The position numbers and the translations under genes are program-made. This document shows positions 45,532 through 55,273 of a stretch of 64,000 nt of DNA, piece after piece (positions within the stretch are counted from its first letter, which is position 1; each line of letters starts with the position of its first letter). Under the pieces are notes generated by a model that saw only the letters and a program-made list of their open reading frames with translations, had not been told where the DNA came from and ran no database searches. This DNA comes from Gautieria morchelliformis (lineage: Eukaryota; Basidiomycota; Agaricomycetes; Gomphales; Gomphaceae), in NCBI GenBank assembly GCA_015179125.1, contig WHVA01000084.1, positions 227,882-291,881 of the forward strand, read 5' to 3'.

Positions 45532-47799
45532 TTAAGCGGAACGCATCCCTACCAGCGAGTTTAGGTACTCCACCTTGTGCCGGGCTAGGGGTTTGGTGAA
45601 CATGTCCGCAGCCATGTCAGCGGTGGGGACGTAGTCGACCTGTATGAGCTTCCTGCGAACGGCGTCCCGTATGAAGTGGTAGCGAATATCGATATGTTTG
45701 GTACGAGGGTGGTACGCATCGTTCTTCGTGATGGAAATAGCAGAGATGTTGTCTAAGTGTATGGTGACGGGCTCCTTGAGTGGTCGCGCGATTTCCGCGA
45801 TAAAAGTCCTAATCCAGAGAGCTTCCTTCGCAGTGTGCGTCGCCGCGATATACTCAGCCTCCGTTGTCGAAAGTGCGACGATAGGCTGCTTCTTCGAGCT
45901 CCAGGAGACCGCACCCCCGTCGATCGTGAATACATAGCCAGAAATAGAGTGCCTGTGTTCCTGTGAGGCCCAATCTGCGTCTGAAAAAACCTCTAGACCC
46001 TGTCCCGTCCCTCCGATGACGAGGCACGTGTCTTTCGTTCCCTTCAGGTAACGAAAAACCCGTTTTACCGCCTCCCAGTGTGCCCTCCCCGGATTCTGCA
46101 TGAATTGCGCGAGGAATGAGACGGCAAAGGATATGTCCGGGCGCGTGCCCAGCGCCGCGTACATTAGGGAACCGATGGCCTCCCTGTAGGGGACGTTGCG
46201 CATGTCGTCGTGCTGACGAGGTGTGGACGGTGATTGCGATAGGGATAGCTTATGGTGGGGGTCGAGTGGCGTGGTCAAGGGGTTGGCGTCCTGTAGGCTG
46301 AATCGCTCGAGAATCCTCTCGATGTAAGCGCGCTGTGAGAGAGAGAGGGTTCGCAGCTCACAGTCCCGTTTGACTTCGATCCCCAATAACCAATGAAGAT
46401 CCCCCATGTCCTTAATCTTGAGGACGGTGCGCAGCTCGTCTTTGAATCTGCGGATCGCGGCCTTCGAATTCCCTGCCATGGTGAGGTCGTCGACATCGAC
46501 GGCGATAATGAGCGCATCGTGGTCAGTGTATCGGTGGAACACTGCGTGTTCTGCCTCGCATCGTGTGAAGCCGAACCTGTACATAATTCCGCATAGCATG
46601 TCGTACCACTCCCTCCCCGACTGTTTTAACCCGTAGATCGCACGTTTGAGGCGGCAGACATGGTTTTCCTTGCCGGCGACTTCATATCCCTTGGGCTGAC
46701 GCATGTAAACCGTTTCCGTGATCGGCGCGTTGAGATATGCGCCATCGATATCGGTTTGCTCCAGCTCCCAGTCGTTCCTGACTGCTATGGCGGCTATAAT
46801 GTGGATGGCGGAGAGTTTGGCGGTGGGGGAAAATGTCTCGTTGTAATCGATTCCTTCGGTCTGTGAGAATCCTTGCGCGACGAGTCGGGTCTTGTGTGCT
46901 ACGACCTGGCCGCTCGCGTCGCGCTTGTAGTGGAAAACGAGCTTGCTCCCCACGATACTTGCGCCGTCCGGTGGTTCCACCAAGTCCCAAGTGCCTAGAT
47001 CCGCGTGCTGGCTCAGCTCGCACTTGATCGAGGCATCCCATAGCGGCCAGTCGTCGCGGGAACGCGCGTCAGTCACGCTGACCGGGTCGTCCCCTGCGTC
47101 GCGTGCCGCTGCTGCCATCGAGTACTCGAAGGGGCGGCACGTCTCCCCCTCGGGCTCGGCGGCAGTGCCACTGTCCAGCTCTGCCAGAGCAGCCAAGGCC
47201 GTGCCGTCTGTGGGTAGGGGCATCCCTCGCGGGTAGGCGGGCGCGTTTGCGCGGCCCGTACTGCTGCCTGCGCCGTCCGCGATCCCTCGCACGTACGCCG
47301 ACGGCTTTCGCGTGCGCTGGCCCCTGCCCTGTGGCGGGTCTGGCAGTGCATCTGCCCTCTCGAACCCTTCGAGCGGGTCGATCCGCGCGGTGTGTTCTGG
47401 AGGTGCTAGCGGCGGGGGTCTCTGGGCCTGATGGGTACTGCTGCTGGCGCCCTGGCTGCCCTGAGGGTTGGACTCCCCCTCAGCCAGTGCATCAGCAGGA
47501 GTCACAAGGATAGGGGCGTCGAACGTGACATTACGTTCGACTGTGACACGGCGTTTCCCGGGCCAGTAAACCCTGTGCCCTTTACTCTCGTCGCTATATC
47601 CCATCCACCTGCCCTCGTCCGACTTTGCGTCTAGCTTGCTGTAATGTTCTTTCAGCACAAAGACCGTTGTGCCCCACTCAGGTAGGTCCGTGAGGTCGGT
47701 TTTGCGCCGTGTACCAGCTCGTACGGTGTTTTGCCGTCGAGTGCGCGCGTCGAGGTACGATTTTTCAACCAGACCGCGTGCTGCACTGACTCGGTCCAC
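45532..47799 (-). CDS. Copia 2 pol, RT and RNase H part
   Basis: A 755-codon open frame, in-frame coding from about 47700 after the frameshift, ending with TAA next to the purine tract. It starts with the integrase C-terminal region (LPEWGTTVFVLKE, VYWPGKRRVTVERNV) and a Pro/Glu-rich linker. RT follows with DIDGAYLN (first catalytic Asp), YGLKQSGREWYD and IAVDVDDLTMAG (the Asp-Asp active site). RNase H follows with FSDADWAS, TTEAEYIA and TKHIDIRYHFIRD. All expected catalytic residues are present. It should be translated as part of a gag-pol polyprotein. Confidence 0.94.
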   Translation of the reverse strand: MDRVSAARGLVEKSYLDARTRRQNTVRAGTRRKTDLTDLPEWGTTVFVLKEHYSKLDAKSDEGRWMGYSDESKGHRVYWPGKRRVTVERNVTFDAPILVTPADALAEGESNPQGSQGASSSTHQAQRPPPLAPPEHTARIDPLEGFERADALPDPPQGRGQRTRKPSAYVRGIADGAGSSTGRANAPAYPRGMPLPTDGTALAALAELDSGTAAEPEGETCRPFEYSMAAAARDAGDDPVSVTDARSRDDWPLWDASIKCELSQHADLGTWDLVEPPDGASIVGSKLVFHYKRDASGQVVAHKTRLVAQGFSQTEGIDYNETFSPTAKLSAIHIIAAIAVRNDWELEQTDIDGAYLNAPITETVYMRQPKGYEVAGKENHVCRLKRAIYGLKQSGREWYDMLCGIMYRFGFTRCEAEHAVFHRYTDHDALIIAVDVDDLTMAGNSKAAIRRFKDELRTVLKIKDMGDLHWLLGIEVKRDCELRTLSLSQRAYIERILERFSLQDANPLTTPLDPHHKLSLSQSPSTPRQHDDMRNVPYREAIGSLMYAALGTRPDISFAVSFLAQFMQNPGRAHWEAVKRVFRYLKGTKDTCLVIGGTGQGLEVFSDADWASQEHRHSISGYVFTIDGGAVSWSSKKQPIVALSTTEAEYIAATHTAKEALWIRTFIAEIARPLKEPVTIHLDNISAISITKNDAYHPRTKHIDIRYHFIRDAVRRKLIQVDYVPTADMAADMFTKPLARHKVEYLNSLVGMRSA

Positions 47800-49763
47800 A
47801 GGAACTTGGGTAAGTCCACTGTCAGGATCATAGCTCGCGCGTGCTCTAACAGCGTTCGATTCAGGCGCTCTGATACCCCGTTCTCCTCTGGCCTATCATG
47901 TACGGTGAGACTCCGTATTGTCCCTTTCGACTTAAGGTGCATAGTGAATTCCTGCGAAAGATATTCACCGCCGCGATCTGTTTGCAGTCGTTTTACCTTC
48001 GCGCCGTGCTGGGTCTCGACCCACGCCTCGTATTGTTTGTAGCAGCCGAACGCCTCGGCTTTCCGTGCCATGGGGACGAGGTAGGTCCATCTGTTGTGGT
48101 CATCGGTGAAACTGATAAAGTATTCTTTGCCATCGTAGCTCTGGGGGTTCGCCGGCCCCCAGACGTCCGAGTGGACTTTCTCTCCGAATGTGGAGGCACG
48201 CGGCCCATCCCGCGCCTGTGGGACCGGCTTGCGCGTAGGCTTGGCTTGTGCGCATACCTTACAAAAACTCGGTTGGCTTGACGCGTCGAGGTCTAGCCCT
48301 GTTATGGTGCCGTCCCGGACGAGTTTCCGGGCGATCAGCGGTGATATATGGCCCATGCGCCGGTGCAGCTCGTCGATGGTGAGTGTTTTCCTTATTGTAT
48401 TCGCCGGCGCAGCCACTGACTTATGCTCTACCTTGTAGAGCCCGTTCGAGAGTGGGATCTGCCCCAGCAGCGCCCCTCTCGAATCTCGGATCATGCACTG
48501 TCGGTCTTTCAGGAGGACCGAGTAACCGGCAGTGTCGCAGCGCGTGAGGGATATCAACGTGAATGCCAGATCTGGGCAATATAACACGTCCCGCAAGGTA
48601 ACGTGCGTCGTCGTCTTCCCGTTGGGGATGCCTACCCTCATGTTCCCTATCCCAATAGCCTGGAATATCGTTTTGTCTGCGGCGTTGATTGCGTGTGGCG
48701 CGATCTCCTTGAAGGTAATGAACCGATGTCGGTCTGGTGACATGTGCCCTGACGCTCCTGAGTCGTAGACGTCGACCTCTCGGCCTGTAATCGGACTCGT
48801 CCCTAATGCGAGTGCGGTCCCATCGAACGTCGTCGTGAAGGCGAACTCCTCGCCTCCCGTCGCTGTGTTCGCCGAGTCGGTGCCTTTCTTGTCAGTGTCA
48901 CCCTCCTTTTTATCCTTCTTCTTGGCCTTAGAACGGCAATCTGCCTTCTTATGCCCCTTTTTACTGCAGTTCCAGCATTCTAAGTCGGTCCTAGCGCTGC
49001 TGGAAGTCCCGCTGCGTGGCTGTGGTTTTCCGCGGCCCTTCGCTGCTACCAGTGCGTTCTCGCTGGCCTTGAGCTGACGTTCTTCGATAGTAAGTCGTTC
49101 AAACTCGTCTATCAGCGTTTCCACCACCTGATCGGGTTCCAATTTCGCCTTCGCGTGCGCTGCAGACATCGTGATGGCGTTTATCAGTGGGCGATAGGAC
49201 TTCGGGAGCGAACCGAGGATGATGGTCACTAGGTCGTCGTCGGTGAGTGCCGCGTTCATGCTCGCCAGTTGTTCGTGCATTTTCATGAGCGACTCTAGGT
49301 GGGTGCGGACATTCAAGTCGTCCTCACATTTCATTTCGTACATGCGTCGGCGCATGTCGACTTTGACAGTGAGGGCCTTCGCCTCATGCTTCGCGCACAC
49401 GGCGTCCCAGATTTCCTTCGCGGTGTCCAGGTTCCGTACCTCTATGAGGACACTATCGGGCACCGTGGTGAAGATCTGTGCCTTGATGGTCGCCTCGCGC
49501 TGGTGATAGTCATCCCAGCGTTTTTCTAGCTCCTCTAGTTCCTCCTCTTCCTTCTCCGTCAAGGTGTGGCCGGTTGGGTAAGTGGGGAGCGTGGGGGGGA
49601 TCCTAGCGGTCCCCTCCAGGTGCCGTCTGGCACCTCGAGTCGTTGCTAGCGTGGCTAGCGTCTGACTTTTCCACGTTACCCAATTTGTGCCATCCCGAGC
49701 CAGCTTTGGGATGGCGAACGACTTCGAGGTGGAGGATGGTATGGTGGGCTCTGCGGGGCCCAT
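47652..49763 (-). CDS. Copia 2 gag-protease-integrase
   Basis: A 703-codon frame starting at the ATG inside the primer-binding site (MGPAEPTIPSSTSKSFAIPK). Gag has a CCHC knuckle CWNCSKKGHKKADC (about 48985-48940). The protease site is VDVYDSGASGHMSPD. The GAG-pre-integrase zinc region runs from HRRMGHIS to CKVCAQAK. The integrase core has its three acidic residues in HSDVWGP, LQTDRGGEY and NGVSERLN. Frame is lost at about 47697: one base is missing after GCAAAACC, so the frame runs into 22 wrong residues and stops. Copia elements normally use one ORF, so this is a disabling frameshift unless the sequence is wrong at that base. Confidence 0.94.
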   Translation of the reverse strand: MGPAEPTIPSSTSKSFAIPKLARDGTNWVTWKSQTLATLATTRGARRHLEGTARIPPTLPTYPTGHTLTEKEEEELEELEKRWDDYHQREATIKAQIFTTVPDSVLIEVRNLDTAKEIWDAVCAKHEAKALTVKVDMRRRMYEMKCEDDLNVRTHLESLMKMHEQLASMNAALTDDDLVTIILGSLPKSYRPLINAITMSAAHAKAKLEPDQVVETLIDEFERLTIEERQLKASENALVAAKGRGKPQPRSGTSSSARTDLECWNCSKKGHKKADCRSKAKKKDKKEGDTDKKGTDSANTATGGEEFAFTTTFDGTALALGTSPITGREVDVYDSGASGHMSPDRHRFITFKEIAPHAINAADKTIFQAIGIGNMRVGIPNGKTTTHVTLRDVLYCPDLAFTLISLTRCDTAGYSVLLKDRQCMIRDSRGALLGQIPLSNGLYKVEHKSVAAPANTIRKTLTIDELHRRMGHISPLIARKLVRDGTITGLDLDASSQPSFCKVCAQAKPTRKPVPQARDGPRASTFGEKVHSDVWGPANPQSYDGKEYFISFTDDHNRWTYLVPMARKAEAFGCYKQYEAWVETQHGAKVKRLQTDRGGEYLSQEFTMHLKSKGTIRSLTVHDRPEENGVSERLNRTLLEHARAMILTVDLPKFLWTESVQHAVWLKNRTSTRALDGKTPYELVHGAKPTSRTYLSGAQRSLC

Positions 49764-49767
49764 AACC
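49756..49767 (-). promoter_or_regulatory. Primer-binding site of Copia 2
   Basis: Minus-strand GGTTATGGGCCC immediately after the LTR end (...CTCTACA), identical to that of Copia 1. It is complementary to the initiator tRNA-Met anticodon arm. It contains the gag ATG (49763-49761). There is no in-frame upstream ATG. Confidence 0.8.
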
Positions 49768-50064
49768 TGTAGAGGTTATGCGCAGTAGACTAGATATAAA
49801 GCTCAGTGAGCATGGTAGTTCACTGAGTGTATGTATTAGTACTCTACCTAGATATAAAGCTATCAACGGAGTGAGTGGCTTTGTATCTAGACATCGATAG
49901 AAAAGGATACGCACCTCAGTGAGCGTGGTAGTTCACTGAGGTGCCGCTAACTATTGGGTTGCACTATATACGGCCTCGGGCATATGCCCGAGGCTACTGA
50001 TATGACCTGACCGATCTCCCCTCCACCCTAACAGCGTTCTAGCTTATCCCCGATAACCCCAACA
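49768..50064 (-). repeat. 5' LTR of Copia 2
   Basis: 297 bp, TGTTGGGG...CTCTACA in element sense. It has the same palindrome as the other LTR (49973-49994) and is 8 bp shorter than it. Confidence 0.93.
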
Positions 50065-50878
50065 CAGTAGTGAGTGAAAAGGAGATGACTTGAATTACCA
50101 TCTTGTAGATTCCGTGCATGCTGGTCAAGATACCCATGCTTACTTTTCAAGTTGACGATTACTTTCCGATGCACGGGGAGCTAAGGCGGAAAAATTCTGA
50201 GCCGCTCAATGTTAAATTTGTCAAATTCAGAGCAGCTGCACAAAAGAAAAGTTCCATGTCGGCATAGAGGACGGAGTCAGATTTAGTTATGGCATCATCG
50301 GTTCGTCCCGAAATACCCCACTCCCTCCCTAAAATACTTTAGTTACCCGCCAGATCCCAAAGGATCCCGGGTCGATTCTCACTGGGACTGATCTCCCACA
50401 TTCAGCACTCATTTTAGATGATCTGCCACGTCCAGACAGTGTGTCAAACGCTCGACTGAGGCGACAGCCTCATAGATGGGCCTGGAGATATTGGCGTACG
50501 CTGCGGCCTTACAGGACTGTATTGAAGGCCGTAGCACAACCATAGACGGTCTTGATACGCTCCTCCGAGGATCACATCAAGATCATCTATGGTTGTCACT
50601 CGACTCGAAGATCGCGTGAAGGTATCAACAGCGTCCCAGCCGGTAGCGAGACGAGTTGATGCGTCAACGCTGTATCCGTCGGAGGCAGGCCCAGGTACGT
50701 GGTTTGGCTGCGGCCTATACTAGGAATCCTCGCCAGTCCGTTTCCTTTCGTACTTCCCACAGGGACCACGTCTGTCACTGTGAGTTTGGGTTATTAGAGG
50801 TCAGTCACGGTATGCACACCCCTTCAATGTAGTTCATGTATGGCGTTGTGAATTTCTCACCTCTCTAGAAGGGTCATT

Positions 50879-53297
50879 ATGATGTTTTCATGGAGAAACA
50901 GCGTCGCTTTCTTGGTGCTATGTCCCTTGTCGATTGCAGCACTCACTTCTGGCCCGTCATTCCCAACGCCTGTGGCTTGTCCTTCTAGTGGTTCTCTTGT
51001 CCGCTCGGCAGGTGCAGGTCTGGGGCAGCTGTCACCCGGGGAGAATTCATACATCTCCACTCGCGCAAGCACCGTCCTCCCTGGAGCGTGGAACACCTAT
51101 CTTAAGAATGTCCTTGCCACATCGCTCACGCCTAATCAGTCCCAGGCCTGCCTACAAAGTATACTCACTTCGCAGAGTGCGCGCTTGCCCAAGCTTGGCA
51201 TTGCCGTGTCGGGCGGTTCATACCGCGCCGCGCTCTTCGGTGCCGGCGTGTTAAGTTCGCTGGACGCGCGCAACAGCACTGCTGCCCAAAAGACAGGAAC
51301 AGGGGGTCTTTTGCAGGCCACATCGTATCTATCTGGTCTTTCGGGCGGCTCGTGGCTCGTGACGTCCCTTGCCCAGGCCAACTTCCCCACCATCGCCGAC
51401 TTGAGCTTTCCGCCAGCCGCACAGGTCAACTCGGGACTGGGGAATGCCGCCTTCGGGGGCTGGCTTGCGCAGTTTGACCTGACGAACCCGCGTCCTACCG
51501 CAAACGACACGCTCGCGTACGTCGAGGCCATCCTCGCCGAAATCGCCCCAAAGTTCGCTGCTGGCTTCCCCGTTACGATCACGGACGTGTGGAGCAAAGC
51601 GATCTCGCGGAATTTCGTGAATGGGACGACGCCGCAGGATATTCTGGCTGAGGGCGCGCACGGCGCGGGTATCTTGTTCTCGGACATCGCGAAAGTGTAC
51701 GTCCCAAGTCCCTGCATCTAGATCTGTTTGTCCGAGTACGAGTACGCTCGGCCTGATTTTTTATTTTGTTTAGTCCGTCTTTCGTCGCGCACGAACAGCC
51801 ATTCCCCATCCTGATTGCGGACTCTATCCCGCCCACACCCGACCCGTCCGAGACCGTGCCCGGCGAAACGGTCCCCCTGACGAGCGAGTTATGGGAGTTC
51901 AACGTCTGTACGCCCAGCCCTTTTGTTGTTCGTTCCATTCCGGCGTGGCACGCTGACTCGGAGACCACCCATGAAACCTTTAGTCGAGAGCGGATCATTT
52001 GACCCCATGCTCGCGTCGTTTATCCCCACCTCCCTCATGGGGTCGTCTAATGCGAGCAAATGCGTCGCCGGATTTGATCAGGCAGGCTATATCGCCGGCA
52101 TTTCTAGCGACTTGTTCAACGAGTTTAACGGTGAGTTATCTTATCTCCTACGCGTCCACCCTTTCCACACTATCACCTCTCGCCTGGACTGTCGGCGTTA
52201 TCTGCCCATGAGTTTATATACATACTGTGAATGAAAACGTATGCCGTGGTATCGTAGTTTCGGCGGCTGCTCTTTTAGCCTCCCCTGCTGGGCCCATAAT
52301 CGAACTCATCAACGCCACGTTTGGGCCTCAGGCGGTTCGCCTCGACTCGGCGGCTGTACCAAATCCCTTCAAGGGCATAAATCCTGTGCGTGCCACTGCC
52401 TTGCCTTGCATTTTTTCTTTCAGCTATGGCTTTCGGTTTCTTCACGGCCATCCCATGTACGGCACAATACTGAACACTGCATGACGCAGGACACGTTTGC
52501 GAACACGAACGAGGATTTTGTTACGTTGGTCGACGGGGGATCGGACGGGGAACAGATACCCATCCAGCCTCTACTGGTCGGTGCAAGAGCGGTCGATACT
52601 ATCATTGCGATTGATGCGGTACGTACGTCCGCCGGGACCGTTTTTTTTTAATTGTCAGCTGTTGCTCACGAAGCTTGAATCTCTAAAAGTCTGCTGATAC
52701 CGCCGACAACTTCGCGAACGGCACAGAATTCATCGTACGTATCAAAATCCTATCTTCTTATTTTATGGTAACGAAAAAAAACATCTATCTGATCTTTCCA
52801 TCCACCCCACTACACAGAATTCCGCCAAACGCGCCGCGCTCTTCGGCTCCCTCTACCCATTCCCCACCATCCCCTCTACCGCCGACATCTTCGTGCAGCA
52901 AAACCTCACGCGGCACCCCACCTTCTTCGGGTGCAGCGACTCGGTGGAGACGCCTATGATCATTTACATCGCGAATGGGGGCCCCCCGCGGACGGTGCGG
53001 CGCCCGTGACGAATACGCCGACGCTGCAGACTACGTATACGCCTGAAGAGGTGCGTCTCTGCTGCACGGAATGGTGATTGGCGTGACACGCTGATGCAAA
53101 CAACTCGATGCAACTGATAGGTCCGGGCGTTCATAGACCAAGCGTTTGATATCGCGACGCAAGGCATCGCCGGGGATGCCTCTGACTGGGGGTCGTGTCT
53201 CGCGTGTGGTGTGGTGGAGAAGGCGCGCGCAAGGGCGGGGGTGCCGCGGCTGAGCGTGTGCAGCGCGTGCTTGGAGCGGTACTGCTGGAATGGGTGA
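50879..53297 (+). pseudogene. Phospholipase B, copy B, complete exons with one frameshift
   Basis: Eight exons: 50879-51696, 51774-51907, 51984-52130, 52258-52385, 52490-52618, 52690-52734, 52818-53050 and 53121-53297. Features are a signal peptide, GIAVSGGSYRAALFGAG, the lipase motif GLSGGSWL (catalytic Ser), FESGSFDP, CVAGFDQAGYIAGISSDLFN, the catalytic Asp motif LVDGGSDGEQIP, and a Cys-rich end CSACLERYCWNG typical of fungal PLB. The expected length is about 600 residues. Exon 7 is 233 nt, one short of a multiple of three. The frame is lost in a run of five G and six C at about 52978-52988, giving an early stop about 15 nt later. Everything after is conserved in the right frame. Either a recent null mutation or a sequencing error in the homopolymer explains this. 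Exons 1-5 are nearly identical to copy A. Confidence 0.92.
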
Positions 53298-53444
53298 GGT
53301 GTACATGGACATGGACACACACGGGGGCATGGAGGGGGCAAGTTCTTCTTTGAGACACGCATGTTCCAGACAATGCATGCATGCATCAGAGGAGGACAAG
53401 TGGGTGGTGGCTGGGGAGGCTTGCATGTGCCCTTGTAGGCTGAT

Positions 53445-54843
53445 TGTTACGACTGTTCCGATCAACCATCTCCACCACCTCCGCACCACCTCCGACTCTA
53501 TTCCAACATCCGCCACCCTCTACCTCAACCCCTTGTTCTTTCAGTACCCCTGGCCACCTCCAGATACTGGCCCCCGTACTTGACCCTGAGCACAGCAAGA
53601 TACCATTTCCGTAGTTCCGTTTCTTCCGATGCCTATTGTACTTACTCGCCTTGTTCTTCGCCATTGTACTTACCCTACCCTGCACCCCCCTTGTCATCCC
53701 ATTGTTCCGCATTAGTTACTTGCGCACTCTCCAGAATTTGCTTAGTATCATGTGTTACGTATCGGAATTCCTGGAGGTCGGAACTGGAAAGGACAACGGC
53801 TTCAACTTATGTGTTGCGCCCCTGATGAACTACCGTCCTAAGTATTTCGGAATTGACTGGCGGATATCGGAAAAGGCGGAAGTTGGGAACAGAGTACTGA
53901 AGGTCGAGGGTCGGAGGACAAAGGTCAGAAGAGGCGGAGGACAGAGGTTTGAGAACTGAGGGAGACAAGACTAGCAAAACTCGCTGTGCTAAGAACAGGA
54001 GACAGTGCGAAGGGAATCAGGTATCGATGTCGATTATCTGATCGCAGAACGGAGACATACATGATGGGGTTTTATACAAAGAGCAGAAGCAACAGGTAAT
54101 GGTATGATACTAAGCAAATTCCGGAGAGTGCGGGAATCGGATAGACATATGGGGTAAGTAACTAATGCGGAACAATGGGGTGACAAGGGGGGTGCAGGGT
54201 AAGGTAAGTACAATGGCAAAGAACAAGGTGAGTAAGTACAATAGGCATCGGAAGAAGCGGAACTACAGAAATGGTATCTTGCTGTGTTCAGGGTCGAGTA
54301 CGGGGGCCGGTATCTGGAGGTGGCCAGGGGTACTGAAAGAACAAGGGGTCAAGGTAGAGGGTTGCGGAAGTTGCGGATGTTGGAATAGAGTCGGAGGTGG
54401 TGCGGAGGTGGTGCAGAGGATATGCAGAGGTGTGGAGGTGGCGGAGATGGGTGATCGGAACAGTCATAACATCATGCCATTACCTGTTGTTTCTGCTCTT
54501 TGTATAAAACCCCCTCATGTATGTCTCTGTTTCTGCAATCAGATAATCGACATCGATACGTGATTCCCTTTGCACTGTCTCCTGTTCTTAGCACAGCGAG
54601 TTTTGCTAGTCTTGTCTCCCTCAGTCCTCGAACCTCTGTCCTCCGCCTCTTCCACATCTTCCGACCTTTGTCTTCCGACCCTCGATCCTCGACCTTCAGT
54701 ACTCTACTCCCAACTTCCGCCTTTTCTGATATCCACAAGTCAATTCCGAAATACTTAGGACGGTAGTTCATCAGGGGCGCAACACATAAGTTGAAGCCAT
54801 TGTCCTTTCCAGTTCCGACCTCCAGGAATTCCGATACGTAACA
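53445..54843 (-). mobile_element. Solo LTR (outer) split by a second LTR of its own family
   Basis: The outer LTR, read on the minus strand, consists of 54477-54843 plus 53445-53747. It starts TGTTACGTATCGGAATTCC and ends GGAACAGTCGTAACA. The target duplication CTGAT lies at 53440-53444 and 54844-54848. It is interrupted by an opposite-facing LTR at 53753-54471. Confidence 0.9.
53753..54471 (+). mobile_element. Solo LTR (inner), nested in opposite orientation
   Basis: 719 bp, TGTTACGTATCGG...GGAACAGTCATAACA, with its own target duplication TCATG (53748-53752 and 54472-54476). It is the same family as the outer LTR, so the locus is a large near-palindrome able to fold on itself. Contains a TTTATAC/TATAAA box region (about 54070). 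No internal gag-pol is left. Confidence 0.9.
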
Positions 54844-54908
54844 CTGATGAAGTGTCTCAGGGGTGAGTGGACATGCTTGTCTGGGATGCACTGTTGTTGT
54901 GAAACATG

Positions 54909-55273
54909 TCACATCCCAGTACATGATATGGTGTTGGGTGGGCTAAGTGTGGGTGGCATCAGGGATGGGAGGAGGTGCTTTGATTGAAGGCGAGGGTGAC
55001 ACCATCCCAAATGGTGTCTGCCAGTGAGGGACCGCAGAGAGGGCAGTTGCCTGGGCATGAGTAATCCTGCAGGGACACAAAGGCGAGCCAAACACTGTGA
55101 AAGGTGTCATCAGACATTAATGTGTGTGGTAACCCATATGTGGTGTAATGGCAGGATACACCTTGGGTCCACATGGTAAATGGTGTCTCTGATAGGGTGT
55201 ATGCACTGGTGTACTCATTGTCATGTGAAACTTTCTCATGCTTACCGCCACCATTAAATCCCAAAATTCTCAT
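54909..55273 (-). pseudogene. Fragment like a KDZ-transposon-associated cysteine cluster
   Basis: From an ATG at 55273 the minus strand reads MRILGFNGGGKHEKVSHDNE. It later gives VWLAFVSLQDYSCPGNCPLC followed by GPSLADTIWDGVTLAFN. The CPxCGP-x-DTxIWDGVTL pattern recalls the CxC5/CxC6-like cysteine clusters that accompany KDZ (Kyakuja-Dileera-Zisupton) transposases in agaricomycetes; this is recollection of the family, not a search. The frame then shifts by one (KHLLPSLMPPTLSPP in the next frame). No transposase core is found nearby, so it is a remnant. Confidence 0.5.

Larger units (their letters stand above)
45220..50064 (-). mobile_element. Copia LTR retrotransposon 2, nearly intact
   Basis: 4845 bp from LTR to LTR with target duplication CAGTA (45215-45219 and 50065-50069). 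The 5' LTR (minus sense) is 49768-50064 and the 3' LTR 45220-45524. They differ mainly by one 8-bp indel, so insertion is recent. The primer-binding site at 49756-49767 and a purine tract (AAGGGGGAG at 45525-45533, minus sense) are in place. The gag-pol frame has a single frameshift. The family is related to Copia 1 but distinct in its LTR. Confidence 0.96.
43991..50386. mobile_element. TIR element carrying a nested Copia element
   Basis: 25-bp terminal inverted repeats with one mismatch, starting CCCAGTGAGAATCGACC, at 43991-44015 and 50362-50386. They are flanked by a 7-bp direct repeat ACTGATC (43984-43990 and 50387-50393). Without the Copia element it would be about 1.55 kb. 44016-45214 and 50070-50361 hold no recognisable transposase. 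44375-44480 is a very G-rich tract (GGGCGGGGCGGGG). The superfamily is undecided: the duplication length suits hAT- or Mutator-like elements. It separates the DUF6533 gene from the phospholipase B gene, which are close together in copy 2. Confidence 0.75.

Noticed and set aside
47690..47710. Programmed frameshift in Copia 2
   Set aside because: No slippery heptamer followed by a clear stimulatory structure is visible. Copia-type elements normally use a single frame, so a simple deletion is more likely.
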